DNA from: Taudactylus pleione
Lineage: Eukaryota; Chordata; Amphibia; Anura; Myobatrachidae
Assembly (NCBI GenBank): GCA_031769625.1
Contig: JAUIMM010000188.1
Location: 11,895,001-11,959,000 of the forward strand
DNA length: 64,000 nt
Direction of reading: 5' to 3'
Program-made: the position numbers and the translations under genes
The notes under the pieces: model-generated
What the model saw: the letters and a program-made list of their open reading frames with translations, nothing else
Database searches by the model: none
Told to the model about the DNA's origin: nothing
In this document: positions 35,001 through 50,000 of the stretch, piece after piece
How the letters are laid out: the number at the start of each line of letters is the position of its first letter
Numbering within the stretch: position 1 is the first letter of the stretch

Positions 35001-38000
35001 ACACTAGTATCACAGATATCTCCAGCTTACCTTTCTCTCCCGGAGTGGCCCGCTGTCCCTATACACTAGTATCACAGATATATCCTGCTTACCTTCCTCT
35101 CACGGAATGGCCCGCTGTCCCCATACACTAGTATCACAGATATCTCCTGCTTACCTTTCTCTCCCGGAGCGGCCCGCTGTCCCCATACACTAGTATCACA
35201 GATATATCCTACTTACCTTCCTCTCACGGAAGGGCCCACTGTCCCCATACACTAGTATCACAGATATCTCCTACTTGCCTTCCTCTCCCGGAATGGCCCG
35301 CTGTCCCCATACACTAGTATCACAGATATCTCCTGCTTACCTCCCTCTCCCGGAATGGCCCGCTGTCCCCATACACTAGTATCACAGATACCCCCTACTT
35401 ACCTTCCTCTCCCGGAATGGCCCGCTGTCCCCATACACTAGTATCACAGATATCTCCTGCTTACCTCCCTCTCCCGGAATGGCCCGCTGTCCCCATACAC
35501 TAGTATCACAGATATCTCCTGCTTACCTTTCTCTCCCGGAGTGGCCCGCTGTCCCCATACACTAATATCACAGATATATCCTGCTTACCATCCTCTCACG
35601 GAATGGCCCGCTGTCCCCATACACTAGTATCACAGATATCTCCTGCTTACCTTTCTCTCCCGGAGCGGCCCGCTGTCCCCATACACTAGTATCACAGATA
35701 TATCCTACTTACCTTCCTCTCACGGAAGGGCCCACTGTCCCCATACACTAGTATCACAGATATCTCCTACTTGCCTTCCTCTCCCGGAATGGCCCGCTGT
35801 CCCCATACACTAGTATCACAGATATCTCCTGCTTACCTCCCTCTCCCGGAATGGCCCGCTGTCCCCATACACTAGTATCACAGATACCTCCTACTTATCT
35901 TCCTCTCCCGGAATGGCCCGCTGTCCCCATACACTAGTATCACAGATATCTCCTGCTTACCTTTCTCTCCCGGAGTGGCCCGCTGTCCCCATACACTAAT
36001 ATCACAGATATATCCTGCTTACCATCCTCTCACGGAATGGCCTGCTGTCCCCATACACTAGTATCACAGATATCTCCTGCTTACCTTTCTCTCCCGGAGC
36101 GGCCCGCTGTCCCCATACACTAGTATCACAGATATATCCTACTTACCTTCCTCTCACGGAAGGGCCCACTGTCCCCATACACTAGTATCACAGATATCTC
36201 CTACTTACCTTCCTCTCCCGGAATGGCCCGCTGTCCCCATACACTAGTATCACAGATATCTCCTGCTTACCTTCCTCTCACGGAATGGCCCGCTGTCCCC
36301 ATACACTAGTATCACAGACATCTCCTGCTTACCTTCCTCTTGTGGAATGGCCCGCTGTCCACATAGACTAGTATCACAGATATCTCCTACTTATCTTCAT
36401 CTCCCAGAATGGCCCTCTGTCCCTATACACTAGTATCACAGATACCTCCTACTTATCTTCCTTTCCCGGAATGGCCCGCTGTCCCCATACACTAGTATCA
36501 CAGATATCTCCTGCTTACCTCCCTCTCCCGGAATGGCCCGCTGTCCCTATACACTAGTATGACAGATATCTCCTACTTATCTTCATCTCCCAGAATGGCC
36601 CGCTGTCCCCATACACTAGTATCACAGATATCTCCTGCTTACCTCCCTCTCACGGAATGGCCCGCTGTCCCCATACACTAGTATCACAGATATCTACTGC
36701 TTACCTTTCTCTCCCGGAGTGGCCCGCTGTCCCCATACACTAGTATCACAGATATATCCTGCTTACCTTCCTCTCACGGAATGGCCCGCTGTCCCCATAC
36801 ACTAGTATCACAGATATCTCCTGCTTACCTTTCTCTCCCGGAGCGGCCCGCTGTCCCCATACACTAGTATCACAGATATATCCTACTTACCTTCCTCTCA
36901 CGGAATGGCCCGCTGTCCCCATACACTAGTATCACAGACATCTCCTGCTTACCTTCCTCTGGTGGAATGGCCCGCTGTCCACATACACTAGTATCACAGA
37001 TATCTCCTACTTATCTTCATCTCCCAGAATGGCCCTCTGTCCCTATACACTAGTATCACAGATACCTCCTACTTATCTTCCTTTCCCGGAATGGCCCGGT
37101 GTCCCCATACACTAGTATCACAGATATCTCCTGCTTACCTCCCTCTCCCGGAATGGCCCGCTGTCCCTATACACTAGTATCACAGATATCTCCTACTTAT
37201 CTTCATCTCCCAGAATGGCCCGCTGTCCCCATACACTAGTATCACAGATATCTCCTGCTTACCTTCCTCTGGCGGAATGGCCCGCTGTCCCCATACACTA
37301 GTATCACAGATATCTCCTGCTTACCTCCCTCTCACGGAATGGCCCGCTGTCCCCATACACTAGTATCACAGATATCTCCAGCTTACCTTTCTCTCCCGGA
37401 GTGGCCCGCTGTCCCTATACACTAGTATCACAGATATATCCTGCTTACCTTCCTCTCACGGAATGGCCCGCTGTCCCCATACACTAGTATCACAGATATC
37501 TCCTGCTTACCTTTCTCTCCCGGAGCGGCCCGCTGTCCCCATACACTAGTATCACAGATATATCCTACTTACCTTCCTCTCACGGAAGGGCCCACTGTCC
37601 CCATACACTAGTATCACAGATATCTCCTACTTGCCTTCCTCTCCCGGAATGGCCCGCTGTCCCCATACACTAGTATCACAGATATCTCCTGCTTACCTCC
37701 CTCTCCCGGGATGGCCCGCTGTCCCCATACACTAGTATCACAGATATCTCCTACTTATCTTCCTCTCCCGGAATGGCCCGCTGTCCCCATACACTAGTAT
37801 CACAGATATCTCCTGCTTACCTTTCTCTCCCGGAGTGGCCCGCTGTCCCCATACACTAATATCACAGATATATCCTGCTTACCATCCTCTCACGGAATGG
37901 CCTGATGTCCCCAAACACTAGTATCACAGATATCTCCTGCTTACCTTTCTCTCCCGGAGCGGCCCGCTGTCCCCATACATTAGTATCACAGATATATCCT

Positions 38001-41000
38001 ACTTACCTTCCTCTCACGGAAGGGCCCACTGTCCCCATACACTAGTATCACAGATATCTCCTACTTACCTTCCTCTCCCGGAATGGCCCGCTGTCCCCAT
38101 ACACTAGTATCACAGATATCTCCTGCTTACCTTCCTCTCACGGAATGGCCCGCTGTCCCCATACACTAGTATCACAGACATCTCCTGCTTGCCTTCCTCT
38201 TGTGGAATGGCCCGCTGTCCACATAGACTAGTATCACAGATATGTCCTACTTATCTTCATCTCCCAGAATGGCCCTCTGTCCCTATACACTAGTATCACA
38301 GATACCTCCTACTTATCTTCCTTTCCCGGAATGGCCCGCTGTCCCCATACACTAGTATCACAGATATCTCCTGCTTACCTCCCTCTCCCGGAATGGCCCG
38401 CTGTCCCTATACACTAGTATGACAGATATCTCCTACTTATCTTCATCTCCCAGAATGGCCCGCTGTCCCCATACACTAGTATCACAGATATCTCCTGCTT
38501 ACCTCCCTCTCACGGAATGGCATGCTGTCCCCATACACTAGTATCACAGATATCTCTTGCTTAGCTTCCTCTCACGGAATGGCCCGCTGTCCCCATACAC
38601 TAGTATCACAGATATCTCCTGCTTACCTTCCTCTCACGGAATGGCATGCTGTCCCCATACACTAGTATCACAGATATCTCTTGCTTACCTTCCTCTCACG
38701 GAATGGCCCGCTGTCCCGATACACTAGTATCACAGATATCTCCTGCTTACCTTCCTCTCACGGAATGGCCCGCTGTCCCCATACACTAGTATCACAGATA
38801 TCTCCTGCTTACCTTCCTCTGGTGGAATGGCCCGCTGTCCCCATACACTAGTATCACAGATACCTCCTACTTACCTTCCTCTCCCGGAATGGCCCGCTGT
38901 CCCCATACACTAGTATCACAGATATCTCCTGCTTACCTCCCTCTCCCGGAATGGCCCGCTGTCCCCATACACTAGTATCACAGATACCTCCTACTTATCT
39001 TCCTCTCCCGGAATGGCCCGCTGTCCCCATACACTAGTATCACAGATATCTCCTGCTTACCTTTCTCTCCCGGAGTGGCCCGCTGTCCCCATACACTAAT
39101 ATCACAGATATATCCTGCTTACCATCCTCTCACGGAATGGCCCGCTGTCCCCATACACTAGTATCACAGATATCTCCTGCTTACCTTTCTCTCCCGGAGC
39201 GGCCCGCTGTCCCCATACACTAGTATCACAGATATATCCTACTTACCTTCCTCTCACGGAAGGGCCCACTGTCCCCATACACTAGTATCACAGATATCTC
39301 CTACTTGCCTTCCTCTCCCGGAATGGCCCACTGTCCCCATACACTAGTATCACAGATATCTCCTGCTTACCTCCCTCTCCCGGAATGGCCCGCTGTCCCC
39401 ATACACTAGTATCACAGATATCTCCTGCTTACCTTTCTCTCCCGGAGTGGCCCGCTGTCCCCATACACTAATATCACAGATATATCCTGCTTACCATCCT
39501 CTCACGGAATGGCCTGCTGTCCCCATACACTAGTATCACAGATATCTCCTGCTTACCTTTCTCTCCCGGAGCGGCCCGCTGTCCCCATACACTAGTATCA
39601 CAGATATATCCTACTTACCTTCCTCTCACGGAATGGCCCGCTGTCCCCATACACTAGTATCACAGACATCTCCTGCTTACCTTCCTCTGGTGGAATGGCC
39701 CGCTGTCCACATACACTAGTATCACAGATATCTCCTACTTATCTTCATCTCCCAGAATGGCCCTCTGTCCCTATACACTAGTATCACAGATACCTCCTAC
39801 TTATCTTCCTTTCCCGGAATGGCCCGGTGTCCCCATACACTAGTATCACAGATATCTCCTGCTTACCTCCCTCTCCCGGAATGGCCCGCTGTCCCTATAC
39901 ACTAGTATCACAGATATCTCCTACTTATCTTCATCTCCCAGAATGGCCCGCTGTCCCCATACACTAGTATCACAGATATCTCCTGCTTACCTTCCTCTGG
40001 CGGAATGGCCCGCTGTCCCCATACACTAGTATCACAGATATCTCCTGCTTACCTCCCTCTCACGGAATGGCCCGCTGTCCCCATACACTAGTATCACAGA
40101 TATCTCCAGCTTACCTTTCTCTCCCGGAGTGGCCCGCTGTCCCCATACACTAGTATCACAGATATATCCTGCTTACCTTCCTCTCACGGAATGGCCCGCT
40201 GTCCCCATACACTAGTATCACAGATATCTCCTGCTTACCTTTCTCTCCCGGAGCGGCCCGCTGTCCCCATACACTAGTATCACAGATATATCCTACTTAC
40301 CTTCCTCTCACGGAAGGGCCCACTGTCCCCATACACTAGTATCACAGATATCTCCTACTTGCCTTCCTCTCCTGGAATGTCCCGCTGTCCCCATACACTA
40401 GTATCACAGATATCTCCTGCTTACCTCCCTCTCCCGGAATGGCCCGCTGTCCCCATACACTAGTATCACAGATACCTCCTACTTATCTTCCTCTCCCGGA
40501 ATGGCCCGCTGTCCCCATACACTAGTATCACAGATATCTCCTGCTTACCTTTCTCTCCCGGAGTGGCCCGCTGTCCCCATACACTAATATCACAGATATA
40601 TCCTGCTTACCATCCTCTCACGGAATGGCCTGATGTCCCCAAACACTAGTATCACAGATATCTCCTGCTTACCTTTCTCTCCCGGAGCGGCCCGCTGTCC
40701 CCATACACTAGTATCACAGATATATCCTACTTACCTTCCTCTCACGGAAGGGCCCACTGTCCCCATACACTAGTATCACAGATATCTCCTACTTACCTTC
40801 CTCTCCCGGAATGGCCCGCTGTCCCCATACACTAGTATCACAGATATCTCCTGCTTACTTCCTCTCACGGAATGGCCCGCTGTCCCCATACACTAGTATC
40901 ACAGACATCTCCTGCTTGCCTTCCTCTTGTGGAATGGCCCGCTGTCCACATAGACTAGTATCACAGATATCTCCTACTTATCTTCATCTCCCAGAATGGC

Positions 41001-44000
41001 CCTCTGTCCCTATACACTAGTATCACAGATACCTCCTACTTATCTTCCTTTCCCGGAATGGCCCGCTGTCCCCATACACTAGTATCACAGATATCTCCTG
41101 CTTACCTCCCTCTCCCGGAATGGCCCGCTGTCCCTATACACTAGTATGACAGATATCTCCTACTTATCTTCATCTCCCAGAATGGCCCGCTGTCCCCATA
41201 CACTAGTATCACAGATATCTCCTGCTTACCTCCCTCTCACGGAATGGCATGCTGTCCCCATACACTAGTATCACAGATATCTCTTGCTTAGCTTCCTCTC
41301 ACGGAATGGCCCGCTGTCCCCATACACTAGTATCACAGATATCTCCTGCTTACCTTCCTCTCACGGAATGGCATGCTGTCCCCATACACTAGTATCACAG
41401 ATATCTCTTGCTTACCTTCCTCTCACGGAATGGCCCGCTGTCCCGATACACTAGTATCACAGATATCTCCTGCTTACCTTCCTCTCACGGAATGGCCCGC
41501 TGTCCCCATACACTAGTATCACAGATATCTCCTGCTTACCTTCCTCTGGTGGAATGGCCCGCTGTCCCCATACACTAGTATCACAGATACCTCCTACTTA
41601 CCTTCCTCTCCCGGAATGGCCCGCTGTCCCCATACACTAGTATCACAGATATCTCCTGCTTACCTCCCTCTCCCGGAATGGCCCGCTGTCCCCATACACT
41701 AGTATCACAGATACCTCCTACTTATCTTCCTCTCCCGGAATGGCCCGCTGTCCCCATACACTAGTATCACAGATATCTCCTGCTTATCTTCCTCTCCCGG
41801 AATGGCCCGCTGTCCCCATACACTAGTATCACAGATATCTCCTGCTTACCTTTCTCTCCCGGAGTGGCCCGCTGTCCCCATACACTAATATCACAGATAT
41901 ATCCTGCTTACCATCCTCTCACGGAATGGCCCGCTGTCCCCATACACTAGTATCACAGATATCTCCTGCTTACCTTTCTCTCCCGGAGCGGCCCGCTGTC
42001 CCCATACACTAGTATCACAGATATATCCTACTTACCTTCCTCTCACGGAAGGGCCCACTGTCCCCATACACTAGTATCACAGATATCTCCTACTTGCCTT
42101 CCTCTCCCGGAATGGCCCGCTGTCCACATACACTAGTATCACAGATATCTCCTGCTTACCTCCCTCTCCCGGAATGGCCCGCTGTCCCCATACACTAGTA
42201 TCACAGATACCTCCTACTTATCTTCCTCTCCCGGAATGGCCCGCTGTCCCCATACACTAGTATCACAGATATCTCCTGCTTACCTTTCTCTCCCGGAGTG
42301 GCCCGCTGTCCCCATACACTAATATCACAGATATATCCTGCTTACCATCCTCTCACGGAATGGCCTGCTGTCCCCATACACTAGTATCACAGATATCTCC
42401 TGCTTACCTTTCTCTCCCGGAGCGGCCCGCTGTCCCCATACACTAGTATCACAGATATATCCTACTTACCTTCCTCTCACGGAAGGGCCCACTGTCCCCA
42501 TACACTAGTATCACAGATATCTCCTACTTACCTTCCTCTCCCGGAATGGCCCGCTGTCCCCATACACTAGTATCACAGATATCTCCTGCTTACCTTCCTC
42601 TCACGGAATGGCCCGCTGTCCCCATACACTAGTATCACAGACATCTCCTGCTTACCTTCCTCTGGTGGAATGGCCCGCTGTCTACATACACTAGTATCAC
42701 AGATATCTCCTACTTATCTTCATCTCCCAGAATGGCCCTCTGTCCCTATACACTAGTATCACAGATACCTCCTACTTATCTTCCTTTCCTGGAATGGCCC
42801 GGTGTCCCCATACACTAGTATCACAGATATCTCCTGCTTACCTCCCTCTCTCGGAATGGCCCGCTGTCCCTATACACTAGTATCACAGATATCTCCTACT
42901 TATCTTCATCTCCCAGAATGGCCCGCTGTCCCCATACACTAGTATCACAGATATCTCCTGCTTACCTTCCTCTGGCGGAATGGCCCGCTGTCCCCATACA
43001 CTAGTATCACAGATATCTCCTGCTTACCTCCCTCTCACGGAATGGCCCGCTGTCCCCATACACTAGTATCACAGATATCTCCAGCTTACCTTTCTCTCCC
43101 GGAGTGGCCCGCTGTCCCCATACACTAGTATCACAGATATATCCTGCTTACCTTCCTCTCCCGGAATGGCCCGCTGTCCCCATACACTAGTATCACAGAT
43201 ATCTCCTGCTTACCTTCCTCTCCCGGAATGGCCCGCTGTCCCCATACAATAGTATCACAGATATCTCCTGCTTACCTTCCTCTCACGGAAGGGCCCGCTG
43301 TCCCCATACACTAGTATCACAGATATCTCCTGCTTACCTTCCTCTCATGGAATGGCCCGCTGTCCTTATACACTAGTATCACAGATATCTCCTACTTACC
43401 TTCCTCTCACGGAAGGGCCCGCTGTCCCCATACACTAGTATCACAGATATCTCCTGCTTACCTTCCTCTCACGGAATGGCATGCTGTCCCCATACACTAG
43501 TATCACAGATATCTCTTGCTTACCTTCCTCTCACGGAATGGCCCGCTGTCCCGATACACTAGTATCACAGATATCTCCTGCTTACCTTCCTCTCACGGAA
43601 TGGCCCGCTGACCCCATACACTAGTATCACAGATATCTCCTGCTTACCTTCCTCTGGTGGAATGGCCCGCTGTCCCCATACACTAGTATCACAGATACCT
43701 CCTACTTACCTTCCTCTCCCGGAATGGCCCGCTGTCCCCATACACTAGTATCACAGATATCTCCTGCTTACCTCCCTCTCCCGGAATGGCCCGCTGTCCC
43801 CATACACTAGTATCACAGATACCTCCTACTTACCTTCCTCTCCCGGAATGGCCCGCTGTCCCCATACACTAGTATCACAGATATCTCCTGCTTACCTCCC
43901 TCTCCCGGAATGGCCCGCTGTCCCCATACACTAGTATCACAGATATCTCCTGCTTACCTTTCTCTCCCGGAGTGGCCCGCTGTCCCCATACACTAATATC

Positions 44001-47000
44001 ACAGATATATCCTGCTTACCATCCTCTCACGGAATGGCCCGCTGTCCCCATACACTAGTATCACAGATATCTCCTGCTTACCTTTCTCTCCCGGAGCGGC
44101 CCGCTGTCCCCATACACTAGTATCACAGATATATCCTACTTACCTTCCTCTCACGGAAGGGCCCACTGTCCCCATACACTAGTATCACAGATATCTCCTA
44201 CTTGCCTTCCTCTCCCGGAATGGCCCGCTGTCCCCATACACTAGTATCACAGATATCTCCTGCTTACCTCCCTCTCCCGGAATGGCCCGCTGTCCCCATA
44301 CACTAGTATCACAGATACCTCCTACTTATCTTCCTCTCCCGGAATGGCCCGCTGTCCCCATACACTAGTATCACAGATATCTCCTGCTTACCTTTCTCTC
44401 CCGGAGTGGCCCGCTGTCCCCATACACTAATATCACAGATATATCCTGCTTACCATCCTCTCACGGAATGGCCTGCTGTCCCCATACACTAGTATCACAG
44501 ATATCTCCTGCTTACCTTTCTCTCCCGGAGCGGCCCGCTGTCCCCATACACTAGTATCACAGATATATCCTACTTACCTTCCTCTCACGGAAGGGCCCAC
44601 TGTCCCCATACACTAGTATCACAGATATCTCCTACTTACCTTCCTCTCCCGGAATGGCCCGCTGTCCCCATACACTAGTATCACAGATATCTCCTGCTTA
44701 CCTTCCTCTCACGGAATGGCCCGCTGTCCCCATACACTAGTATCACAGACATCTCCTGCTTACCTTCCTCTTGTGGAATGGCCCGCTGTCCACATAGACT
44801 AGTATCACAGATATCTCCTACTTATCTTCATCTCCCAGAATGGCCCTCTGTCCCTATACACTAGTATCACAGATACCTCCTACTTATCTTCCTTTCCCGG
44901 AATGGCCCGCTGTCCCCATACACTAGTATCACAGATATCTCCTGCTTACCTCCCTCTCCCGGAATGGCCCGCTGTCCCTATACACTAGTATGACAGATAT
45001 CTCCTACTTATCTTCATCTCCCAGAATGGCCCGCTGTCCCCATACACTAGTATCACAGATATCTCCTGCTTACCTCCCTCTCACGGAATGGCCCGCTGTC
45101 CCCATACACTAGTATCACAGATATCTACTGCTTACCTTTCTCTCCCGGAGTGGCCCGCTGTCCCCATACACTAGTATCACAGATATATCCTGCTTACCTT
45201 CCTCTCACGGAATGGCCCGCTGTCCCCATACACTAGTATCACAGATATCTCCTGCTTACCTTTCTCTCCCGGAGCGGCCCGCTGTCCCCATACACTAGTA
45301 TCACAGATATATCCTACTTACCTTCCTCTCACGGAATGGCCCGCTGTCCCCATACACTAGTATCACAGACATCTCCTGCTTACCTTCCTCTGGTGGAATG
45401 GCCCGCTGTCCACATACACTAGTATCACAGATATCTCCTACTTATCTTCATCTCCCAGAATGGCCCTCTGTCCCTATACACTAGTATCACAGATACCTCC
45501 TACTTATCTTCCTTTCCCGGAATGGCCCGGTGTCCCCATACACTAGTATCACAGATATCTCCTGCTTACCTCCCTCTCCCGGAATGGCCCGCTGTCCCTA
45601 TACACTAGTATCACAGATATCTCCTACTTATCTTCATCTCCCAGAATGGCCCGCTGTCCCCATACACTAGTATCACAGATATCTCCTGCTTACCTTCCTC
45701 TGGCGGAATGGCCCGCTGTCCCCATACACTAGTATCACAGATATCTCCTGCTTACCTCCCTCTCACGGAATGGCCCGCTGTCCCCATACACTAGTATCAC
45801 AGATATCTCCAGCTTACCTTTCTCTCCCGGAGTGGCCCGCTGTCCCTATACACTAGTATCACAGATATATCCTGCTTACCTTCCTCTCACGGAATGGCCC
45901 GCTGTCCCCATACACTAGTATCACAGATATCTCCTGCTTACCTTTCTCTCCCGGAGCGGCCCGCTGTCCCCATACACTAGTATCACAGATATATCCTACT
46001 TACCTTCCTCTCACGGAAGGGCCCACTGTCCCCATACACTAGTATCACAGATATCTCCTACTTGCCTTCCTCTCCCGGAATGGCCCGCTGTCCCCATACA
46101 CTAGTATCACAGATATCTCCTGCTTACCTCCCTCTCCCGGAATGGCCCGCTGTCCCCATACACTAGTATCACAGATACCCCCTACTTACCTTCCTCTCCC
46201 GGAATGGCCCGCTGTCCCCATACACTAGTATCACAGATATCTCCTGCTTACCTCCCTCTCCCGGAATGGCCCGCTGTCCCCATACACTAGTATCACAGAT
46301 ATCTCCTGCTTACCTTTCTCTCCCGGAGTGGCCCGCTGTCCCCATACACTAATATCACAGATATATCCTGCTTACCATCCTCTCACGGAATGGCCCGCTG
46401 TCCCCATACACTAGTATCACAGATATCTCCTGCTTACCTTTCTCTCCCGGAGCGGCCCGCTGTCCCCATACACTAGTATCACAGATATATCCTACTTACC
46501 TTCCTCTCACGGAAGGGCCCACTGTCCCCATACACTAGTATCACAGATATCTCCTACTTGCCTTCCTCTCCCGGAATGGCCCGCTGTCCCCATACACTAG
46601 TATCACAGATATCTCCTGCTTACCTCCCTCTCCCGGAATGGCCCGCTGTCCCCATACACTAGTATCACAGATACCTCCTACTTATCTTCCTCTCCCGGAA
46701 TGGCCCGCTGTCCCCATACACTAGTATCACAGATATCTCCTGCTTACCTTTCTCTCCCGGAGTGGCCCGCTGTCCCCATACACTAATATCACAGATATAT
46801 CCTGCTTACCATCCTCTCACGGAATGGCCTGCTGTCCCCATACACTAGTATCACAGATATCTCCTGCTTACCTTTCTCTCCCGGAGCGGCCCGCTGTCCC
46901 CATACACTAGTATCACAGATATATCCTACTTACCTTCCTCTCACGGAAGGGCCCACTGTCCCCATACACTAGTATCACAGATATCTCCTACTTACCTTCC

Positions 47001-50000
47001 TCTCCCGGAATGGCCCGCTGTCCCCATACACTAGTATCACAGATATCTCCTGCTTACCTTCCTCTCACGGAATGGCCCGCTGTCCCCATACACTAGTATC
47101 ACAGACATCTCCTGCTTACCTTCCTCTTGTGGAATGGCCCGCTGTCCACATAGACTAGTATCACAGATATCTCCTACTTATCTTCATCTCCCAGAATGGC
47201 CCTCTGTCCCTATACACTAGTATCACAGATACCTCCTACTTATCTTCCTTTCCCGGAATGGCCCGCTGTCCCCATACACTAGTATCACAGATATCTCCTG
47301 CTTACCTCCCTCTCCCGGAATGGCCCGCTGTCCCTATACACTAGTATGACAGATATCTCCTACTTATCTTCATCTCCCAGAATGGCCCGCTGTCCCCATA
47401 CACTAGTATCACAGATATCTCCTGCTTACCTCCCTCTCACGGAATGGCCCGCTGTCCCCATACACTAGTATCACAGATATCTACTGCTTACCTTTCTCTC
47501 CCGGAGTGGCCCGCTGTCCCCATACACTAGTATCACAGATATATCCTGCTTACCTTCCTCTCACGGAATGGCCCGCTGTCCCCATACACTAGTATCACAG
47601 ATATCTCCTGCTTACCTTTCTCTCCCGGAGCGGCCCGCTGTCCCCATACACTAGTATCACAGATATATCCTACTTACCTTCCTCTCACGGAATGGCCCGC
47701 TGTCCCCATACACTAGTATCACAGACATCTCCTGCTTACCTTCCTCTGGTGGAATGGCCCGCTGTCCACATACACTAGTATCACAGATATCTCCTACTTA
47801 TCTTCATCTCCCAGAATGGCCCTCTGTCCCTATACACTAGTATCACAGATACCTCCTACTTATCTTCCTTTCCCGGAATGGCCCGGTGTCCCCATACACT
47901 AGTATCACAGATATCTCCTGCTTACCTCCCTCTCCCGGAATGGCCCGCTGTCCCTATACACTAGTATCACAGATATCTCCTACTTATCTTCATCTCCCAG
48001 AATGGCCCGCTGTCCCCATACACTAGTATCACAGATATCTCCTGCTTACCTTCCTCTGGCGGAATGGCCCGCTGTCCCCATACACTAGTATCACAGATAT
48101 CTCCTGCTTACCTCCCTCTCACGGAATGGCCCGCTGTCCCCATACACTAGTATCACAGATATCTCCAGCTTACCTTTCTCTCCCGGAGTGGCCCGCTGTC
48201 CCTATACACTAGTATCACAGATATATCCTGCTTACCTTCCTCTCACGGAATGGCCCGCTGTCCCCATACACTAGTATCACAGATATCTCCTGCTTACCTT
48301 TCTCTCCCGGAGCGGCCCGCTGTCCCCATACACTAGTATCACAGATATATCCTACTTACCTTCCTCTCACGGAAGGGCCCACTGTCCCCATACACTAGTA
48401 TCACAGATATCTCCTACTTGCCTTCCTCTCCCGGAATGGCCCGCTGTCCCCATACACTAGTATCACAGATATCTCCTGCTTACCTCCCTCTCCCGGGATG
48501 GCCCGCTGTCCCCATACACTAGTATCACAGATACCTCCTACTTATCTTCCTTTCCCGGAATGGCCCGGTGTCCCCATACACTAGTATCACAGATATCTCC
48601 TGCTTACCTTTCTCTCCCGGAGTGGCCCGCTGTCCCCATACACTAGTATCACAGATATCTCCTGCTTACCTTCCTCTCACGGAATGGCATGCTGTCCCCA
48701 TACACTAGTATCACAGATATCTCTTGCTTACCTTCCTCTCACGGAATGGCCCGCTGTCCCGATACACTAGTATCACAGATATCTCCTGCTTACCTTCCTC
48801 TCACGGAATGGCCCGCTGTCCCCATACACTAGTATCACAGATATCTCCTGCTTACCTTCCTCTGGTGGAATGGCCCGCTGTCCCCATACACTAGTATCAC
48901 AGATACTTCCTACTTACCTTCCTCTCCCGGAATGGCCCGCTGTCCCCATACACTAGTATCACAGATATCTCCTGCTTACCTCCCTCTCCCGGAATGGCCC
49001 GCTGTCCCCATACACTAGTATCACAGATACCTCCTACTTATCTTCCTCTCCCGGAATGGCCCGCTGTCCCCATACACTAGTATCACAGATATCTCCTGCT
49101 TACCTTTCTCTCCCGGAGTGTCCCGCTGTCCCCATACACTAATATCACAGATATATCCTGCTTACCATCCTCTCACGGAATGGCCCGCTGTCCCCATACA
49201 CTAGTATCACAGATATCTCCTGCTTACCTTTCTCTCCCGGAGCGGCCCGCTGTCCCCATACACTAGTATCACAGATATATCCTACTTACCTTCCTCTCAC
49301 GGAAGGGCCCACTGTCCCCATACACTAGTATCACAGATATCTCCTACTTGCCTTCCTCTCCCGGAATGGCCCACTGTCCCCATACACTAGTATCACAGAT
49401 ATCTCCTGCTTACCTCCCTCTCCCGGAATGGCCTGCTGTCCCCATACACTAGTATCACAGATATCTCCTGCTTACCTTTCTCTCCCGGAGTGGCCCGCTG
49501 TCCCCATACACTAATATCACAGATATATCCTGCTTACCATCCTCTCACGGAATGGCCTGCTGTCCCCATACACTAGTATCACAGATATCTCCTGCTTACC
49601 TTTCTCTCCCGGAGCGGCCCGCTGTCCCCATACACTAGTATCACAGATATATCCTACTTACCTTCCTCTCACGGAATGGCCCGCTGTCCCCATACACTAG
49701 TATCACAGACATCTCCTGCTTACCTTCCTCTGGTGGAATGGCCCGCTGTCCACATACACTAGTATCACAGATATCTCCTACTTATCTTCATCTCCCAGAA
49801 TGGCCCTCTGTCCCTATACACTAGTATCACAGATACCTCCTACTTATCTTCCTTTCCCGGAATGGCCCGGTGTCCCCATACACTAGTATCACAGATATCT
49901 CCTGCTTACCTCCCTCTCCCGGAATGGCCCGCTGTCCCTATACACTAGTATCACAGATATCTCCTACTTATCTTCATCTCCCAGAATGGCCCGCTGTCCC

